From Selaginella moellendorffii (taxonomy: Eukaryota; Streptophyta; Lycopodiopsida; Selaginellales; Selaginellaceae): a DNA stretch of 22,440 nucleotides. Below, one piece after another: positions 9,956-19,395 of the stretch (within the stretch, counting starts at the first letter, position 1; each line of letters starts with the position of its first letter). Made by a program: the position numbers and the translations under genes. The notes below the pieces were generated by a model. The model had not been told where the DNA came from. It saw only the letters and a program-made list of their open reading frames with translations, and made no database searches. The stretch covers positions 224,011-246,450 of the forward strand of contig NW_003314324.1 in NCBI RefSeq assembly GCF_000143415.4, given 5' to 3'.

Positions 9956-10648
9956 TTCAAGCTATAACTTTACCATTTTGGTTAATTTAAAAGGTTAATA
10001 AAGTTTCATTGTGTAATTTGGTGTACATGTTATGAAAAACTCCGTTACAAATGGCAACAGAGGAGATGTCTGCGTCAAATCGTCTCACATAGAACAGAGT
10101 TCCCAAGAATCCTATTCCTATTTCTTCACGTTCGTACCAAGGACCGTGGCGATTCCAGCATCGTTGCCTTTGACACGCTGGCGGCTTTGGAGAATCTAAA
10201 GTTCTTCACGCGCTGTGGCAGCCTTTGTTATGATCCTCGCCACTTGGCTCGAAGGGATGTCCCTTTTTAAACTCGAGCCTCGACCGATGGAGGAGGTGGA
10301 GCTGCTGTGGACTCTTGGACGCCTCCTCCAGCTTCTTCAGCTTCTTCTGGTTCTCCGCCTCCTCTTTTGACACCTCCTTGACAAACGCAACCCGGAGCTT
10401 ACGTTTTATCACCTTGAGCTTCTCCAAGAGCTTGGCGTCGTCAGGTAGCACCTTGATCGCCACCTGCGAGAGAATCCAAACAAAAACCAGATGAATGTTA
10501 AAATGTTCCTTAACATTTATTAAAGAAAAAAAAATTTCACTCGACTCTCTCACCGTTTATAAGTGTTCCCACACCAAGTATATCGAGGATAACCTGCAGA
10601 TCTTTCAGCGCTCCTCGGAGATCGCCCAGGCCCTCAAATGCCAGTGCT
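9610..10648. repeat. Segmental duplication, proximal (degraded) arm
   Basis: This stretch matches 12435-13500 in the same orientation: lectin 5' part, lectin upstream DNA and the 3' part of the TPR gene in the same order. The match begins at GGTCTTTACC and ends at GCCAGTGCT, where both copies enter unrelated sequence. This arm carries deletions and an insertion of about 30 bases in the TPR intron. The arm with complete genes is taken as the source. Confidence 0.9.
10206..10648 (-). pseudogene. Fragment of the TPR gene (last exon and part of exon 2)
   Basis: 10206-10463 corresponds to exon 3 of the intact TPR gene (VAIKVLPDDAKLLEKLKVIK..., KKLKKLEEASKSPQ) with an altered C-terminus (HNKGCHSA). 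The fragment of exon 2 at about 10543-10648 has two single-base losses against the intact copy and ends abruptly at the duplication breakpoint, so the TPR motifs and start are absent. The intron contains extra AT-rich sequence with an AATGTTAA/TTAACATT inverted pair. No functional product is expected. Confidence 0.88.
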
Positions 10649-11883
10649 TTTGAAACATTCAACGCTTTTAAATTAGTTTAGCATGTGCAGAAGTTGTATA
10701 AATTTAAATATGATTCTAGTTTTGTTTGTTTTGCAGAAAAAAGAGATCCTATTAAAAAAAAAGTGATAATATGAGCTTATGAAATGCAGTAGGAGAAATC
10801 CTCAACAAGGCAATGATTGATGAAATTGATGTAAATGCAATTGTCCACCATAAGACCCTTGATATATTAAGCATTTCATTGTTGATCAAGTTTATAAATC
10901 CCAACTTTGCAAATGAAACTCTACCATTTCCCTCCATATCTAGATATGGAAATCTTTGGACATATTGCATACTAATTGGGATGGATAGTAGTTAATGTAT
11001 CTTTGAACCTTGGTTTAGTTTGATAAAAAAGTAAGTAATTTCACATTTGATTTTAGCAAGTTTTTAGCTTGACTTTCAGGATATGAGCAAGACAACTCTT
11101 AGGTTGTTTGAAAAATCCAACACTTCAGCTAAGGCATATGCTCATTTCCAGCAAAAAAAGACATGTAAGGCTACTTTGTTAGACTACTCAACATTTATAT
11201 TTTCCTTTACAAGATATGGACTGTGGATATCAAATTTTTAGATAAATTAGAGGAAATCAATAGAGTAGAAATTTGAAAGTCTCTTCCTTGACAACAATGT
11301 ACTTTTTTTATGTACCAGTGTACCAATCAAAATTTAAATTTAAATGTAATTATACTAGACTGACCTATATTTAGACTACCTTTCCATATTTGAAATCTAA
11401 ATTACATCTTTCTATTCAATCTATGTTTAGAAAATTAAAATACCAATATATATATACATGGAAAAATAAGGTAATATATTCTTTCATTTGGAGATGATGT
11501 GACATAGTATGTATTTTTGTTAACATAAAGGTGGTTATAATCTGGAGGTTAACAATTCAATTGTCACATATCTCTTGCTATAGAACATTGACTTTAAATT
11601 TTATTGTTAAATATTAACTTAAATTGAAGAGGTTAAAAATGTATCTTGTATACCTTATGCTATTTGTTAAGCATACATCCATACATATGACTAAATTTCT
11701 AAACTGAATCTTGTATATCACTATATTATAGAGAAACATTTATATCTATTGCTATATTGAGTAACTAAATTTAATTAAATATTACTACTTTATAACTAAA
11801 ATTAATAAGTAAAATAATAATTTTAAAATTACTTATTTTATAACTTTCTAAAACAATTCTATATTTTCTTTATTTTAGATGAT
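10649..11883. other. AT-rich spacer between the duplication arms
   Basis: No gene supported. Short open frames overlap on opposite strands at 10752-10995 without family matches. Composition is strongly AT-rich with poly-A/T runs and a short TATATATA tract near 11450. It may contain decayed repeats. Confidence 0.5.
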
Positions 11884-12852
11884 TTAAGACTTTGTTGACC
11901 ATAGAATTTCACCTTCCTCTGTATTATAAATATAAAAGTTACCATCATCTGATACTTCTAAACCTGTTTGATATTTTGAGTGTTGTGATAATAATTCCCA
12001 TATTAAAATGTTATTATTTACTATAGTTAAATGACCAGTTCGGTCTAAATGTGCAAAACAATCATTTAATATTACTGAATTAATACTTTCACTTGATGTC
12101 ATTAAATTAAAACCTTTACTTTTCCAAATTACTCTTTCACTCCCAATTTTATAAAAAAGTAATTGACAATTTTTCATCGTCAATCTATAATTTTTGTAAG
12201 GTGAAACTAAGCTATTTCCATCTGGTATAGTAGATCTTTGTTTAACACTATCACCACCAATAAGAGCTGATCTATATACATCACAGTGACCATTATAACT
12301 ATTGTAAGTAAATTTTCTTATTGTAAAAGTATTATAATTATAATTATAATATGTTAGAGCTGTACTATTAACATCATATTGAATGCCAAAATTCCTAAAA
12401 TTAGCTTCATATTCACTATAATAGTAAATTAATTGGTCTTTACCTTTAGCAAATGCAGTCTTATAAATATAATTCCTAATTTGTACAAAAGCATTGTAAC
12501 CTTGAAGTGCATCAAATCCAACTTGTAGTGGATTGAGACTGCATAATATATTAGGTGCCATTGAAAATGGTCCTAATGGCAAATGAACCCAGAATATTAA
12601 AGTAATATGCATGTTATCAATAAGAGTACTTTTTGTGTAACTCCTTGTCGGAAGAATTTTTGCCGTTTTTAGAGGAGCAATAGTTTCATCTATATTGTTT
12701 ATTAAAGATACAAACTGTATTCTAGATAACTTAGGATTATCTGAGTACAATGTCATAGGCTGATTAGGAAATATATCTTCATCTGGTGGTGGTGGTAGTG
12801 CAAAAATGCATAAAGGTAAATTAAGAATTAGTAATATAATCATTTCAAGCAT
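11884..12852 (-). CDS. Predicted secreted protein with C-terminal bulb-type lectin domain (copy B)
   Basis: Single-exon 322-residue protein; an alternative ATG three codons downstream (12843) would equally start the signal peptide. Order: hydrophobic signal peptide (about 1-18), a short Pro/acidic stretch (PPPPDEDIFP), an unrecognised N-terminal domain (about 30-205) and a bulb-type (GNA-like, beta-prism II) lectin domain (about 212-322) opening with GNSLVSPYKNYRL. Cys229 and Cys265 sit where such lectins have their disulfide. Of the three QxDxNxVxY sugar sites, the first (MKNCQLLFY) and second (DRTGHLTIV) are degenerate; the third (SDDGNFYIY) keeps Asp, Asn and the last Tyr but has Ser for Gln and Tyr for Val. 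Mannose binding is therefore uncertain. Codon use is strongly AT-rich, unlike the adjacent TPR and mannosylglycerate synthase genes. The start lies only 141 bases from the TPR stop codon. Role inferred as extracellular recognition or defence. Confidence 0.8.
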   Translation of the reverse strand: MLEMIILLILNLPLCIFALPPPPDEDIFPNQPMTLYSDNPKLSRIQFVSLINNIDETIAPLKTAKILPTRSYTKSTLIDNMHITLIFWVHLPLGPFSMAPNILCSLNPLQVGFDALQGYNAFVQIRNYIYKTAFAKGKDQLIYYYSEYEANFRNFGIQYDVNSTALTYYNYNYNTFTIRKFTYNSYNGHCDVYRSALIGGDSVKQRSTIPDGNSLVSPYKNYRLTMKNCQLLFYKIGSERVIWKSKGFNLMTSSESINSVILNDCFAHLDRTGHLTIVNNNILIWELLSQHSKYQTGLEVSDDGNFYIYNTEEGEILWSTKS

Positions 12853-13500
12853 TTTGATTAATTTAAAAGGTTAATAAAGATTCATTGTGTAATTTGGTGT
12901 AATGTTATGAAAAACTCCGTTACAAATGGCAACAGAGGAGATGCCTGAGTCCAATCATCTCACATAGTTCCCAAGAATCCTATTCCTATTTCTTCACGTT
13001 CGTACCAAGGGGCGTGGCGATTCCAGCATCGTTGCCTTTGACACGCTGGCGGCTTTGGAGAATCTAAAGTTCTTCACGCGCTGTGGCACCGCACTGTGAT
13101 CCTCGCCACTTTGCTCGAAGGGATGCCCCTTTTTAAACTCGAGCCTCGACCCCTGCCGCTGCTGATGATGGAGGAGGTGGAGCACCTGTGGGCTCTTGGA
13201 CGCCTCCTCCAGCTTCTTCAGCTTCTTCTGGTTCTCCGCCTCCTCCTTCAACACCTCCTTGACGAACGCAACCCGGAGCTTACGTTTTATCACCTTGAGC
13301 TTCTCCAAGAGCTCGGCGTCGTCAGGTAGCATCTTGATCGCCACCTGCGAGAGAATCCCAGCAAAAACCAAATGAGCCCCTCGACTTCACTCGACTCTCT
13401 CACCGTTTTATGAGTGTTCCCCACACCAAGTTTATCGAGGATAACCTGCAGATCTTTCAGCGCTCCTCGGAGATCGCCCAGGCCCTCAAATGCCAGTGCT
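12435..13500. repeat. Segmental duplication, distal arm containing intact genes
   Basis: Same-orientation counterpart of 9610-10648. Here the matching part lies inside two complete genes (lectin copy B and the TPR gene), which identifies this arm as the probable parent. Confidence 0.9.
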
Positions 13501-13825
13501 CGCCGATAGAACGCCTTTGCATAGCCACAGTCCACTTTGATTGCTTCGGTGCAGTCGGACTTGGCAGCATTCCAATCCCTCATCTGAAACAGAAACATCA
13601 GTCAAAACCGGGAATGCCAACTTTAAGAAACCAAACCTTAAGATGACACAGCGCCCTGTTAGCATACGTTGCAGCCACGTCGGGATCAAGGCTGAGGCTC
13701 TTGTTGTAATACTTGATGGCTGCGCAGTAGTTCCCCCACTTAAACTGATCGTTCCCGCACAGCCGCTCTCTTTCCGCTGCCTCCTCGGCATCGTTCAGTC
13801 CAGCTACCGATGCACTCTCTCCCAT
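12994..13825 (-). CDS. TPR protein, co-chaperone-like
   Basis: Three exons on the minus strand: 13825-13637, 13583-13404 and 13344-12994, all joined in phase 0 through GT..AG introns of 53 and 59 bases; 239 residues. Residues about 15-118 form three tetratricopeptide repeats (GNDQFKWGNYCAAIKYYNKS, TYANRALCHLKMRDWNAAKS, AKAFYRRALAFEGLGDLRGA). The two-carboxylate clamp that binds the EEVD tail of Hsp70/Hsp90 is nearly complete: Asn25, Asn56, Lys86 and Arg90, with Arg21 in the first Lys position. A Lys/Glu-rich helix (KEEAENQKKLKKLEEAS) follows, then a basic tail. It resembles the TPR module of RPAP3/SPAG1-type co-chaperones, but the rest of those proteins is absent, so a specific orthology is not claimed. 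A partial copy lies at 10206-10648. Confidence 0.85.
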
Positions 13826-14237
13826 TTGTAAAGCTAGATAGCCATGGTGCTACTAAGGTAGCTGCGATAGAAGAAAATATTTTTAAGCATTTCTTCTGCC
13901 TTGGAAATGCGACCATCTCATCCCTGGAGGGAAAGGAAACAAAAAAAAAAAAAAAAAACGATGTAAAGAATCACAACAAAAGACAAGCGTACCTCACTCT
14001 CCCAATTCGTGCATGACTACCTGCAAATGAAACAAACCCTAACGAGAAATGTTTATGGTTTTTACGGTTAGGCACAAACGCTATCAGAAGTGCAGTTAAC
14101 AAAAAACAATTCTCAGACCATTAGTAGTATCCGTAAAGAATTCCTCTCCTCTAGTGTTGCACCTAGAACAAAGAGAGCATTAGTTTGACAGAGCATATCT
14201 TCAAGTGCCTACCTGAAACCTTCCTTTCTTTTCACTG
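13826..14237. other. TPR 5' leader and 3' region of mannosylglycerate synthase
   Basis: No further gene. On the minus strand a 5' UTR intron is suggested from 13992 (GTACGC donor) to 13924 (CCTCCAG acceptor) with an 18-base T tract (plus-strand A at 13941-13958) as its pyrimidine tract. After it, a short upstream ATG frame of about 12 codons precedes the TPR start. Confidence 0.35.
14034..14042 (-). promoter_or_regulatory. Telo-box upstream of the TPR gene
   Basis: AAACCCTAA (plus strand) is the plant telo-box, often found just upstream of or in the 5' leader of genes active in growing tissue. It lies about 210 bases before the TPR ATG. Confidence 0.45.
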
Positions 14238-15494
14238 TCAAACAGCACAGGCAGCGTCCATGCGTTTCTCAGCGGTTCTCGGCAGAGCCTCCGACGCTGA
14301 ATGCCCCGAGACGATGTGATGATTCGCAGCAGCGCTCTTGGACAGCATCGCAGACTGGTGCTGCGTCTCCCAGATCAAGCTCCTCAGAGCATCCAGAGCA
14401 GCATCGTATCCCCGGAGCGAGTGCCTCATGGTGTGGTTGAGTACCCTGCTCACCCAGATCTTAAACAGCAGCTCCTCCCAGTCCTCGTCACCTTTCTCGA
14501 AATGAACCAAGAGCGTCCGGTACGCCGCCACCCACGCCTCCTCGTCGGCAAAGCCCCACGCCGGCCACTCGCTGGCATTCAGGAGCCCCTTGGCGAGCGC
14601 CGGATCGAAGTGCTTCTGGAGGAGATCCCGCTGCCCCTGCGTCCACTTGCTCCGCAAGAGCTTGAGCGTCTTCTCCACGTCGTAGCCAACCTTTTGCTTC
14701 ACAAGCTCGGGCACCGGCCGGGAGTACTCCATCCTGTGAGTCCCCTCGTTGAGCGGCACCGCCTCGTCCTTGAGCGACTGCATTGCCGAGAAGCACTCCA
14801 CCAGCATGGTCCTTAGATCCCGAAGGCCCGAGTAGAGGGCGTGGACCTTGCCCTCCGGGATGTAGACCTCGGCCAAGTGGAGACCCTTCTGGACCATGAC
14901 GAAAGTGTAGAGAGTGTCGATGCCCCAGTCACTCTGGCCGCGAACTCGGTGATCGGTGTAGAGCGCCTCGGCGGCCTTTCTCGTGAGTAGGAGCTCTCCG
15001 CCCAGTGGCTGCTCGATGAATGGCAGCACCGTCTTGGGCCAGAGGAGGCAAAAGCCGATCTTCGTGACAAACCAAGTGATCATAGCGTCGGTGCTGGATC
15101 TGGGGAAGTAGTGCCGGACCACGTCGAAGTCTAGATCCGCCTGCCGCTCGGCCTTGGTGATCCAGTCCGCGGAGAAGGAGACGATGTCGGAGTCGTAGAA
15201 ATGGATGCGCTGGAGCTCGGTGTGGTCGAGAAAGTAGGCCATCGCCGTGTTCATTCCATCGCCTTTGCCGGATCGCAGCGACACCCCGATGCGCTTCTGT
15301 TGGAGGAGGATGATGCGCTTGCCGGTGGAGCTCTCGATGGACGGTCTCTTGGCCTCGATGGCGCACCACGTCTCGCCTTTGCTGTAGCCGACGCACAGCA
15401 CGGTGGAGACTCGCGGGTGAACAGCGGCGCACTCTACGTTGCGGACGACCACGGCAACGTCCTCCTCCTTGAATGGAAAGCACACCAGCGACAT
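14238..15494 (-). CDS. Mannosylglycerate synthase (GT78)
   Basis: Transfers mannose from GDP-mannose to D-glycerate in one step to make the compatible solute mannosylglycerate. Single coding exon, 418 residues. The ATG at 15494 gives MSLVCFPFKEE, which aligns with the first residue of the Rhodothermus marinus enzyme (MSLVVFPFK); the open frame extends seven codons upstream but only to a TTG. Motifs run collinear with the bacterial protein at a +1 offset: Lys9 and Glu11, GKGDGMNTA (76-84), the Asp-Xaa-Asp nucleotide-metal motif as Asp101-Ser-Asp103, RHYFPRSSTDAMITW (127-141, with Arg132 and Asp136), IEQPLGGELL, SDWGIDTLYTFV with Asp193, and IPEGKVHALYSG with His218 and Tyr221, then the Met230 region. 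The C-terminal helical part (WEELLFKIWVSRVLNHTM, then RGYDAALDAL) is present. GC-rich coding sequence. The gene looks intact. Some plant forms also use GDP-glucose; not decidable here. Prokaryotic origin by ancient transfer is likely. Confidence 0.95.
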   Translation of the reverse strand: MSLVCFPFKEEDVAVVVRNVECAAVHPRVSTVLCVGYSKGETWCAIEAKRPSIESSTGKRIILLQQKRIGVSLRSGKGDGMNTAMAYFLDHTELQRIHFYDSDIVSFSADWITKAERQADLDFDVVRHYFPRSSTDAMITWFVTKIGFCLLWPKTVLPFIEQPLGGELLLTRKAAEALYTDHRVRGQSDWGIDTLYTFVMVQKGLHLAEVYIPEGKVHALYSGLRDLRTMLVECFSAMQSLKDEAVPLNEGTHRMEYSRPVPELVKQKVGYDVEKTLKLLRSKWTQGQRDLLQKHFDPALAKGLLNASEWPAWGFADEEAWVAAYRTLLVHFEKGDEDWEELLFKIWVSRVLNHTMRHSLRGYDAALDALRSLIWETQHQSAMLSKSAAANHHIVSGHSASEALPRTAEKRMDAACAV

Positions 15495-15559
15495 ACTCCC
15501 CCAAGAATCGTCCAAAGAGAAGCCGGGGCAAGAATCTCGCGCAGACTATCCCCACAAAT

Positions 15560-15612
15560 CTAGACAGGAGATCAAAGATTTCGCGATCGGAATGTCGAAT
15601 GATCGATATTAC
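15560..15612 (-). other. Predicted 5' UTR intron of mannosylglycerate synthase
   Basis: On the minus strand CACAG|GTAATA at 15612 and TGTCTAG at 15560 bound a 53-base intron, the same size as coding introns in this window. It ends about 65 bases before the ATG, so the coding exon would be preceded by a non-coding exon. Confidence 0.5.
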
Positions 15613-15636
15613 CTGTGAGCGATGCAAGATTTCGAG

Positions 15637-15750
15637 CTAAAGATCCTCGAAGAACAGGAACTCGTCGCGATTCTTCCAAACCTGCCCGGCGCGCACGAGA
15701 ATCTGGCAATACCGAGCAAGAACGCGATTAGGAGGGGAAGAATCATCCAT
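15637..15750 (-). promoter_or_regulatory. Upstream open reading frame in the leader of mannosylglycerate synthase
   Basis: A minus-strand ATG at 15750 opens a 37-codon frame (starting MDDSSPPNRV) that stops at 15637, before the predicted leader intron. If the transcript begins upstream, this uORF would reduce translation of the main frame. No peptide function is suggested. Confidence 0.35.
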
Positions 15751-15809
15751 CGATCGATATTACCGCCCGTGAGCACGAGGAGCGCTTTTGCGGAGCGAGG
15801 AAGACGAGA

Positions 15810-15817
15810 AAACCCTA
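15810..15817 (-). promoter_or_regulatory. Telo-box upstream of mannosylglycerate synthase
   Basis: AAACCCTA on the plus strand lies about 315 bases upstream of the ATG, at the likely promoter edge. This is the second such motif in the window in front of a minus-strand gene. Confidence 0.4.
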
Positions 15818-15965
15818 GCTAGATAGTAGATTTTAAATGCATTGATTGATTAGAATATTCACCTCCCACATGCTTGGAGGACGTCCATGTCGTGTCCCAC
15901 ATTGCAAGGATGGAAAAACAAGTCGATTCGTTATACAATGTGGACAACAACGCTTACACAATGGG

Positions 15966-16029
15966 TCTCCACAAATTTATAGTGGATCTTTATATGACGA
16001 CTGCTGTCGATCTCCACAATTTTATAGTG
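15966..16029. repeat. Pair of 19-base direct repeats
   Basis: TCTCCACAAATTTATAGTG at 15966-15984 recurs at 16011-16029 with one mismatch (TCTCCACAATTTTATAGTG), just beyond the end of the kelch gene. No known element is recognised. Confidence 0.75.
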
Positions 16030-16031
16030 TT

Positions 16032-19000
16032 TTATGTCCTTGGACACGACTGGCGTAAACATTGGAGCTTTTCTATGTGACTTTGGAGGAGTTGGACTTG
16101 AGATTGCTCGAATTCTTCAAGCTCGTGGAGATGGTTCCTGGGAAGAACACATAAAAGGCGCAAGGTGTTAAGAACCGGAAAGTTTGACCTTTTACCTCAA
16201 TCGATCGTTGTCCGCAAGTTTGAGCTTCAGTTCTTCCTGAGCCTGTTGAGAGAAACATTGTAAGGTGATCGGAGTTTTCTAGCTCATACCTTTCTGAGTG
16301 ACGAATGGAGTGTTGCTATGTGACTTGCGGCTTCGTCGGCGTTCTCCTTCATCTTTGTGACTTCCAAAGCATTCTACGCGAAGGCGATTTACTTAGCACA
16401 AATTGTGATGTTTACAAGTTTTACCCTCTCCATCAACGTCCGAGCAGACGCAAGCTCGTTTCGCAGAAGCTGCAAAGTGGACTCGGTTCCATCTTTTGCC
16501 GCTTTGACCTGTCGAATATAGAATCAACACCGCAATCTAGCTTAGAATTTTCAAAGACGTGACCTGTTGTAGTTCAGCCGAAAGAGCCCCGTTTGATCGG
16601 TTCAGCTCTTCCTTCTCTCTGTGGTGTCGATCTAGCTTCTCATTTGCCTTCAGTCGCCAAGCTCTAGTATCAAGAAAAGAAAATATTGATAGCACAAATT
16701 TACCTGATCTAGTTGTTTTGTTAGTAGAGTTACATGTTCTTGCATAGCCCTGCACGATTCCTGTCGCATGAGAAAGGAGTCCATGAGTTCATCTATGCAG
16801 CCAAAGCCATCACGTAAACCTTCGATATCCCTAGCTCCGTGAAATTCTATCAGCTGTTCCTTTTCTTTCAGCAACTTCCTACAAGCAGAAATAATGAGGC
16901 CTACAGGATAAAGCCAAAAATTCTTGCCTGTAATAAGAAACTGCGTTCCGTATCATAGTTTGACTTCATTTGTTGTAGAGCTTGCATTTGCTTCTGAAGC
17001 GCCATGTCCAGCTTTTGTACCTGAAGCATATGTCATGTAAAATCTCAAGTACCAGCAAAGAAGCTGTGTGCCTACACAGGATTTGTATTCGTCGCGCTCT
17101 AAAACTGCATCCTCGTGCAACTCTTTGATTCGCTCTAGTGAACTGCAAGCACGAAGTCAGTAACGTGCATTCCAAAACTGATATCGACTGCAAACCTTTC
17201 CCGCTCATCCAATTTCTTTTCCACAGATTTGAGTTGATAGTGAAGATCCTGCTTCTCTCTTTCCTTCGAGTCCAATTTCAAGGCGCTTGCCTGACAAGAT
17301 GCTCGAAGGAGATGATTGTGAAGTTGAAAGAAACAGCTAACCTGCAATTCTTCTCTGAGTTGTGTCGACAAAACTTCTGTTCTCTGGCTTGCTATTACCC
17401 GCTCCTCAAGTTCCCTTTGCAACAAGCTTGCTTTGGTACTCTCAGTGTCAACCTGAAAGCTAAATCAAGATCGATGTTATACAACACATCGAAAGTAATA
17501 TCTGTTACCTGATCTTGAAGCGCGTCAACTCTTCGTTGCAAACGTTCTTTTTCAGCCTGAACAGTTTCTAATTCTGTCGAGGCTTTTGTCATTCCAGCCT
17601 GCGCTGCAGCTACTTGACCCTCCAAAACAAGACGCTTGTTACGCATATTTTGTACTTCTCTTGCGAGATCTTCTTGAGGAGATCCCGGAGGTGACTGCCA
17701 CAAAATGGTTAAGGATATATGAGCAACTGTTTCAATGCTACCTTTCTTTTCGTGCTGCTACACGGCTTCATCGATGTCTCCCCTAACAGCACAGTTCTTT
17801 CTGCTGTATCTTCTGGCGTCCAATGGTATGGGTCGTCGGCTTCAATGCCTACACCAGTATGGCTTGCAGAAAGAGCTAGACACCAGTTTTTATGCAAATA
17901 AGTTTTGAAGGTGATCATGGCGAGGCACATACCTTCTTTCCTGGTACTGAACCATCCCTCATTGTCTTCCCCACCCTCCAGAGGAAGTGAGACAAAAGAA
18001 ACTTTTCGAGATGTTGCCTTTGATTTAGTTTGCCTTCCTGCATTTCGAGCGCGTTAGCGAAGGAAAGAAGACTCCAAAGCCGAACCTTTTTGTGGAAGAC
18101 GTCGCACCACGTACATATCAGAGAATGTACCACCTGAAGAAGAAACAAACTTGCAAAGTTTACAGAAGAAATTGTTAAAGCTTACCTTTACCACCATAGC
18201 CACCAAGCATGTAGAGAGAATCATTGCAGACAACAAGGCAATGTGCCGCACGGCCTTCTGGCCCATCCGCTGCATCAGCTATCTTCAAAGTTCTCGACTT
18301 ACTGTCCACCACTTTAGAATCGTAATTTTGCCACTGGTAAGAAGCGCCGCTGGCAGCAATCTACAAGACTTTCTGCCAAGTTCAGCAACAAGAACTGTAT
18401 TTCTCGATTACCTCGAGCGAATAAATATCGTTCAAACGTGACTTTCCATAGCGACCACCATGGACAAATATGCTCGTTTCATGCGCCAGTACCGCAGCGT
18501 GATTTGAGCGAGGACAAGGAGCTTCGCCGGACGGTTTTATGGTAAACCATTTGTTCTCAAAGGCATCGTACACACTGAAAGCGTAAAAATTGTAGAAGAA
18601 AACAAAGCACAACAAACGCACCCGATCACCTCAAATCGTCCTCTTCAACTATACCAGAGTTGTTCTTCCCTCCAAAGAGTAAAACGTTGTGTCCAAACGT
18701 GGTAAAGCTATGATAACCCCTCGAGCAAGGACAATTTCCTCCCGGTTGTAGCACCTCCCACTGCAAAGAATCTAAAAGCGCTACTTAAGTATGTAGGCAG
18801 AAGCTTGCATTCAACAGAGTTACCTGTGTTTAGCACCGAGAGATCGCCAAGCCAGTTAAAAGTCCCAGGCTTGAATCCACCATAGCCACCAAAGACGAGA
18901 ATACACTTCGGATTTAGAGGGTGAATCACAGCTGCGTGAGTACCTCTTGGAGTTCCTTGTGATTTTAAAACTGGAGTAGACCACTGGAGGAAAAATGACA

Positions 19001-19395
19001 CAAAAGAAATGAAGAAAGAAGAGAAGGTACCTAATTTACCTCGAGAGTTTCCGTGTTAAGAGCGTGAACATCATCGTGGATCGTCTTGGCATCACTTCCA
19101 CCGATGATCCAAAGCGTGTTCTTCCCCACCACTGTCGCGGAGTGATAAGCCCGGGCAGCAAAAGGAGCGTGCTCTTGGAGCTGCCTCCATTTCTCGCGCT
19201 GTAGGTCGAATTCCCACAAATCATTCATGAATTGGTCTCCGCATCGTCCACCGAAGACCAACATCCTGCTGCCGCCAACGAGCGTGGCGGTGTGGCCTGC
19301 GCGAGCTCTCTGCGCTGCAAGGAAAAGAGAAATAAGCGATCAAATCAAGCTGTGGTCTCACCCGGCAGCCTCTCCCATTTGAGCATCCGCGTCAT
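16032..19395 (-). CDS. Kelch-repeat protein with long C-terminal coiled coil
   Basis: Minus-strand gene of about 20 exons. By eye: 19395-19362, 19314-19040, 18983-18824, 18771-18630, 18574-18412, 18360-18186, 18133-18086, 18037-17933, 17875-17742, 17694-17509, 17452-17342, 17290-17196, 17142-17076, 17020-16928, 16878-16704, 16663-16564, 16508-16425, 16373-16290, 16242-16196, 16137-16032; about 790 residues. Start MTRMLKWERLP is preceded by an in-frame stop. The first 320 or so residues hold kelch blades (MLVFGGRCGDQFMNDLWEFD, TLWIIGGSDA, ILVFGGYGG, VLLFGGKNN, IFVHGGRYGKSRLNDIYSLE, LYMLGGYGGKG), a beta-propeller. After a Ser/Arg linker come about 430 residues of heptad-rich coiled coil (e.g. 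AEKERLQRRVDALQDQ, EFEQSQVQLLQSHIEKLQ). The layout resembles tea1-like or ACBP4/5 proteins, but no acyl-CoA-binding domain is seen, so a scaffold role is only inferred. Exons around 16664-16928 do not join in one phase. Confidence 0.75.

Noticed and set aside
14301-14816. 171-codon plus-strand frame, Leu/Pro/Arg-rich
   Set aside because: Shadow of the GC-rich mannosylglycerate synthase gene on the opposite strand; composition is what antisense GC-rich sequence gives.
15495-15515. Seven-codon N-terminal extension of mannosylglycerate synthase
   Set aside because: It begins at TTG, not ATG, and the bacterial proteins start exactly at the MSLV Met; the ATG at 15494 was used.
14929-15627. 232-codon minus-strand frame overlapping mannosylglycerate synthase
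   Set aside because: Arg-rich out-of-frame shadow of the real frame; its apparent start is TTG.
15880-16080. Possible solo LTR (GTCCCACATTGCAAGGATGG-like start)
   Set aside because: Resembles some plant LTR starts, but no inverted ends or target duplication could be paired, and the right side overlaps the last kelch exon.
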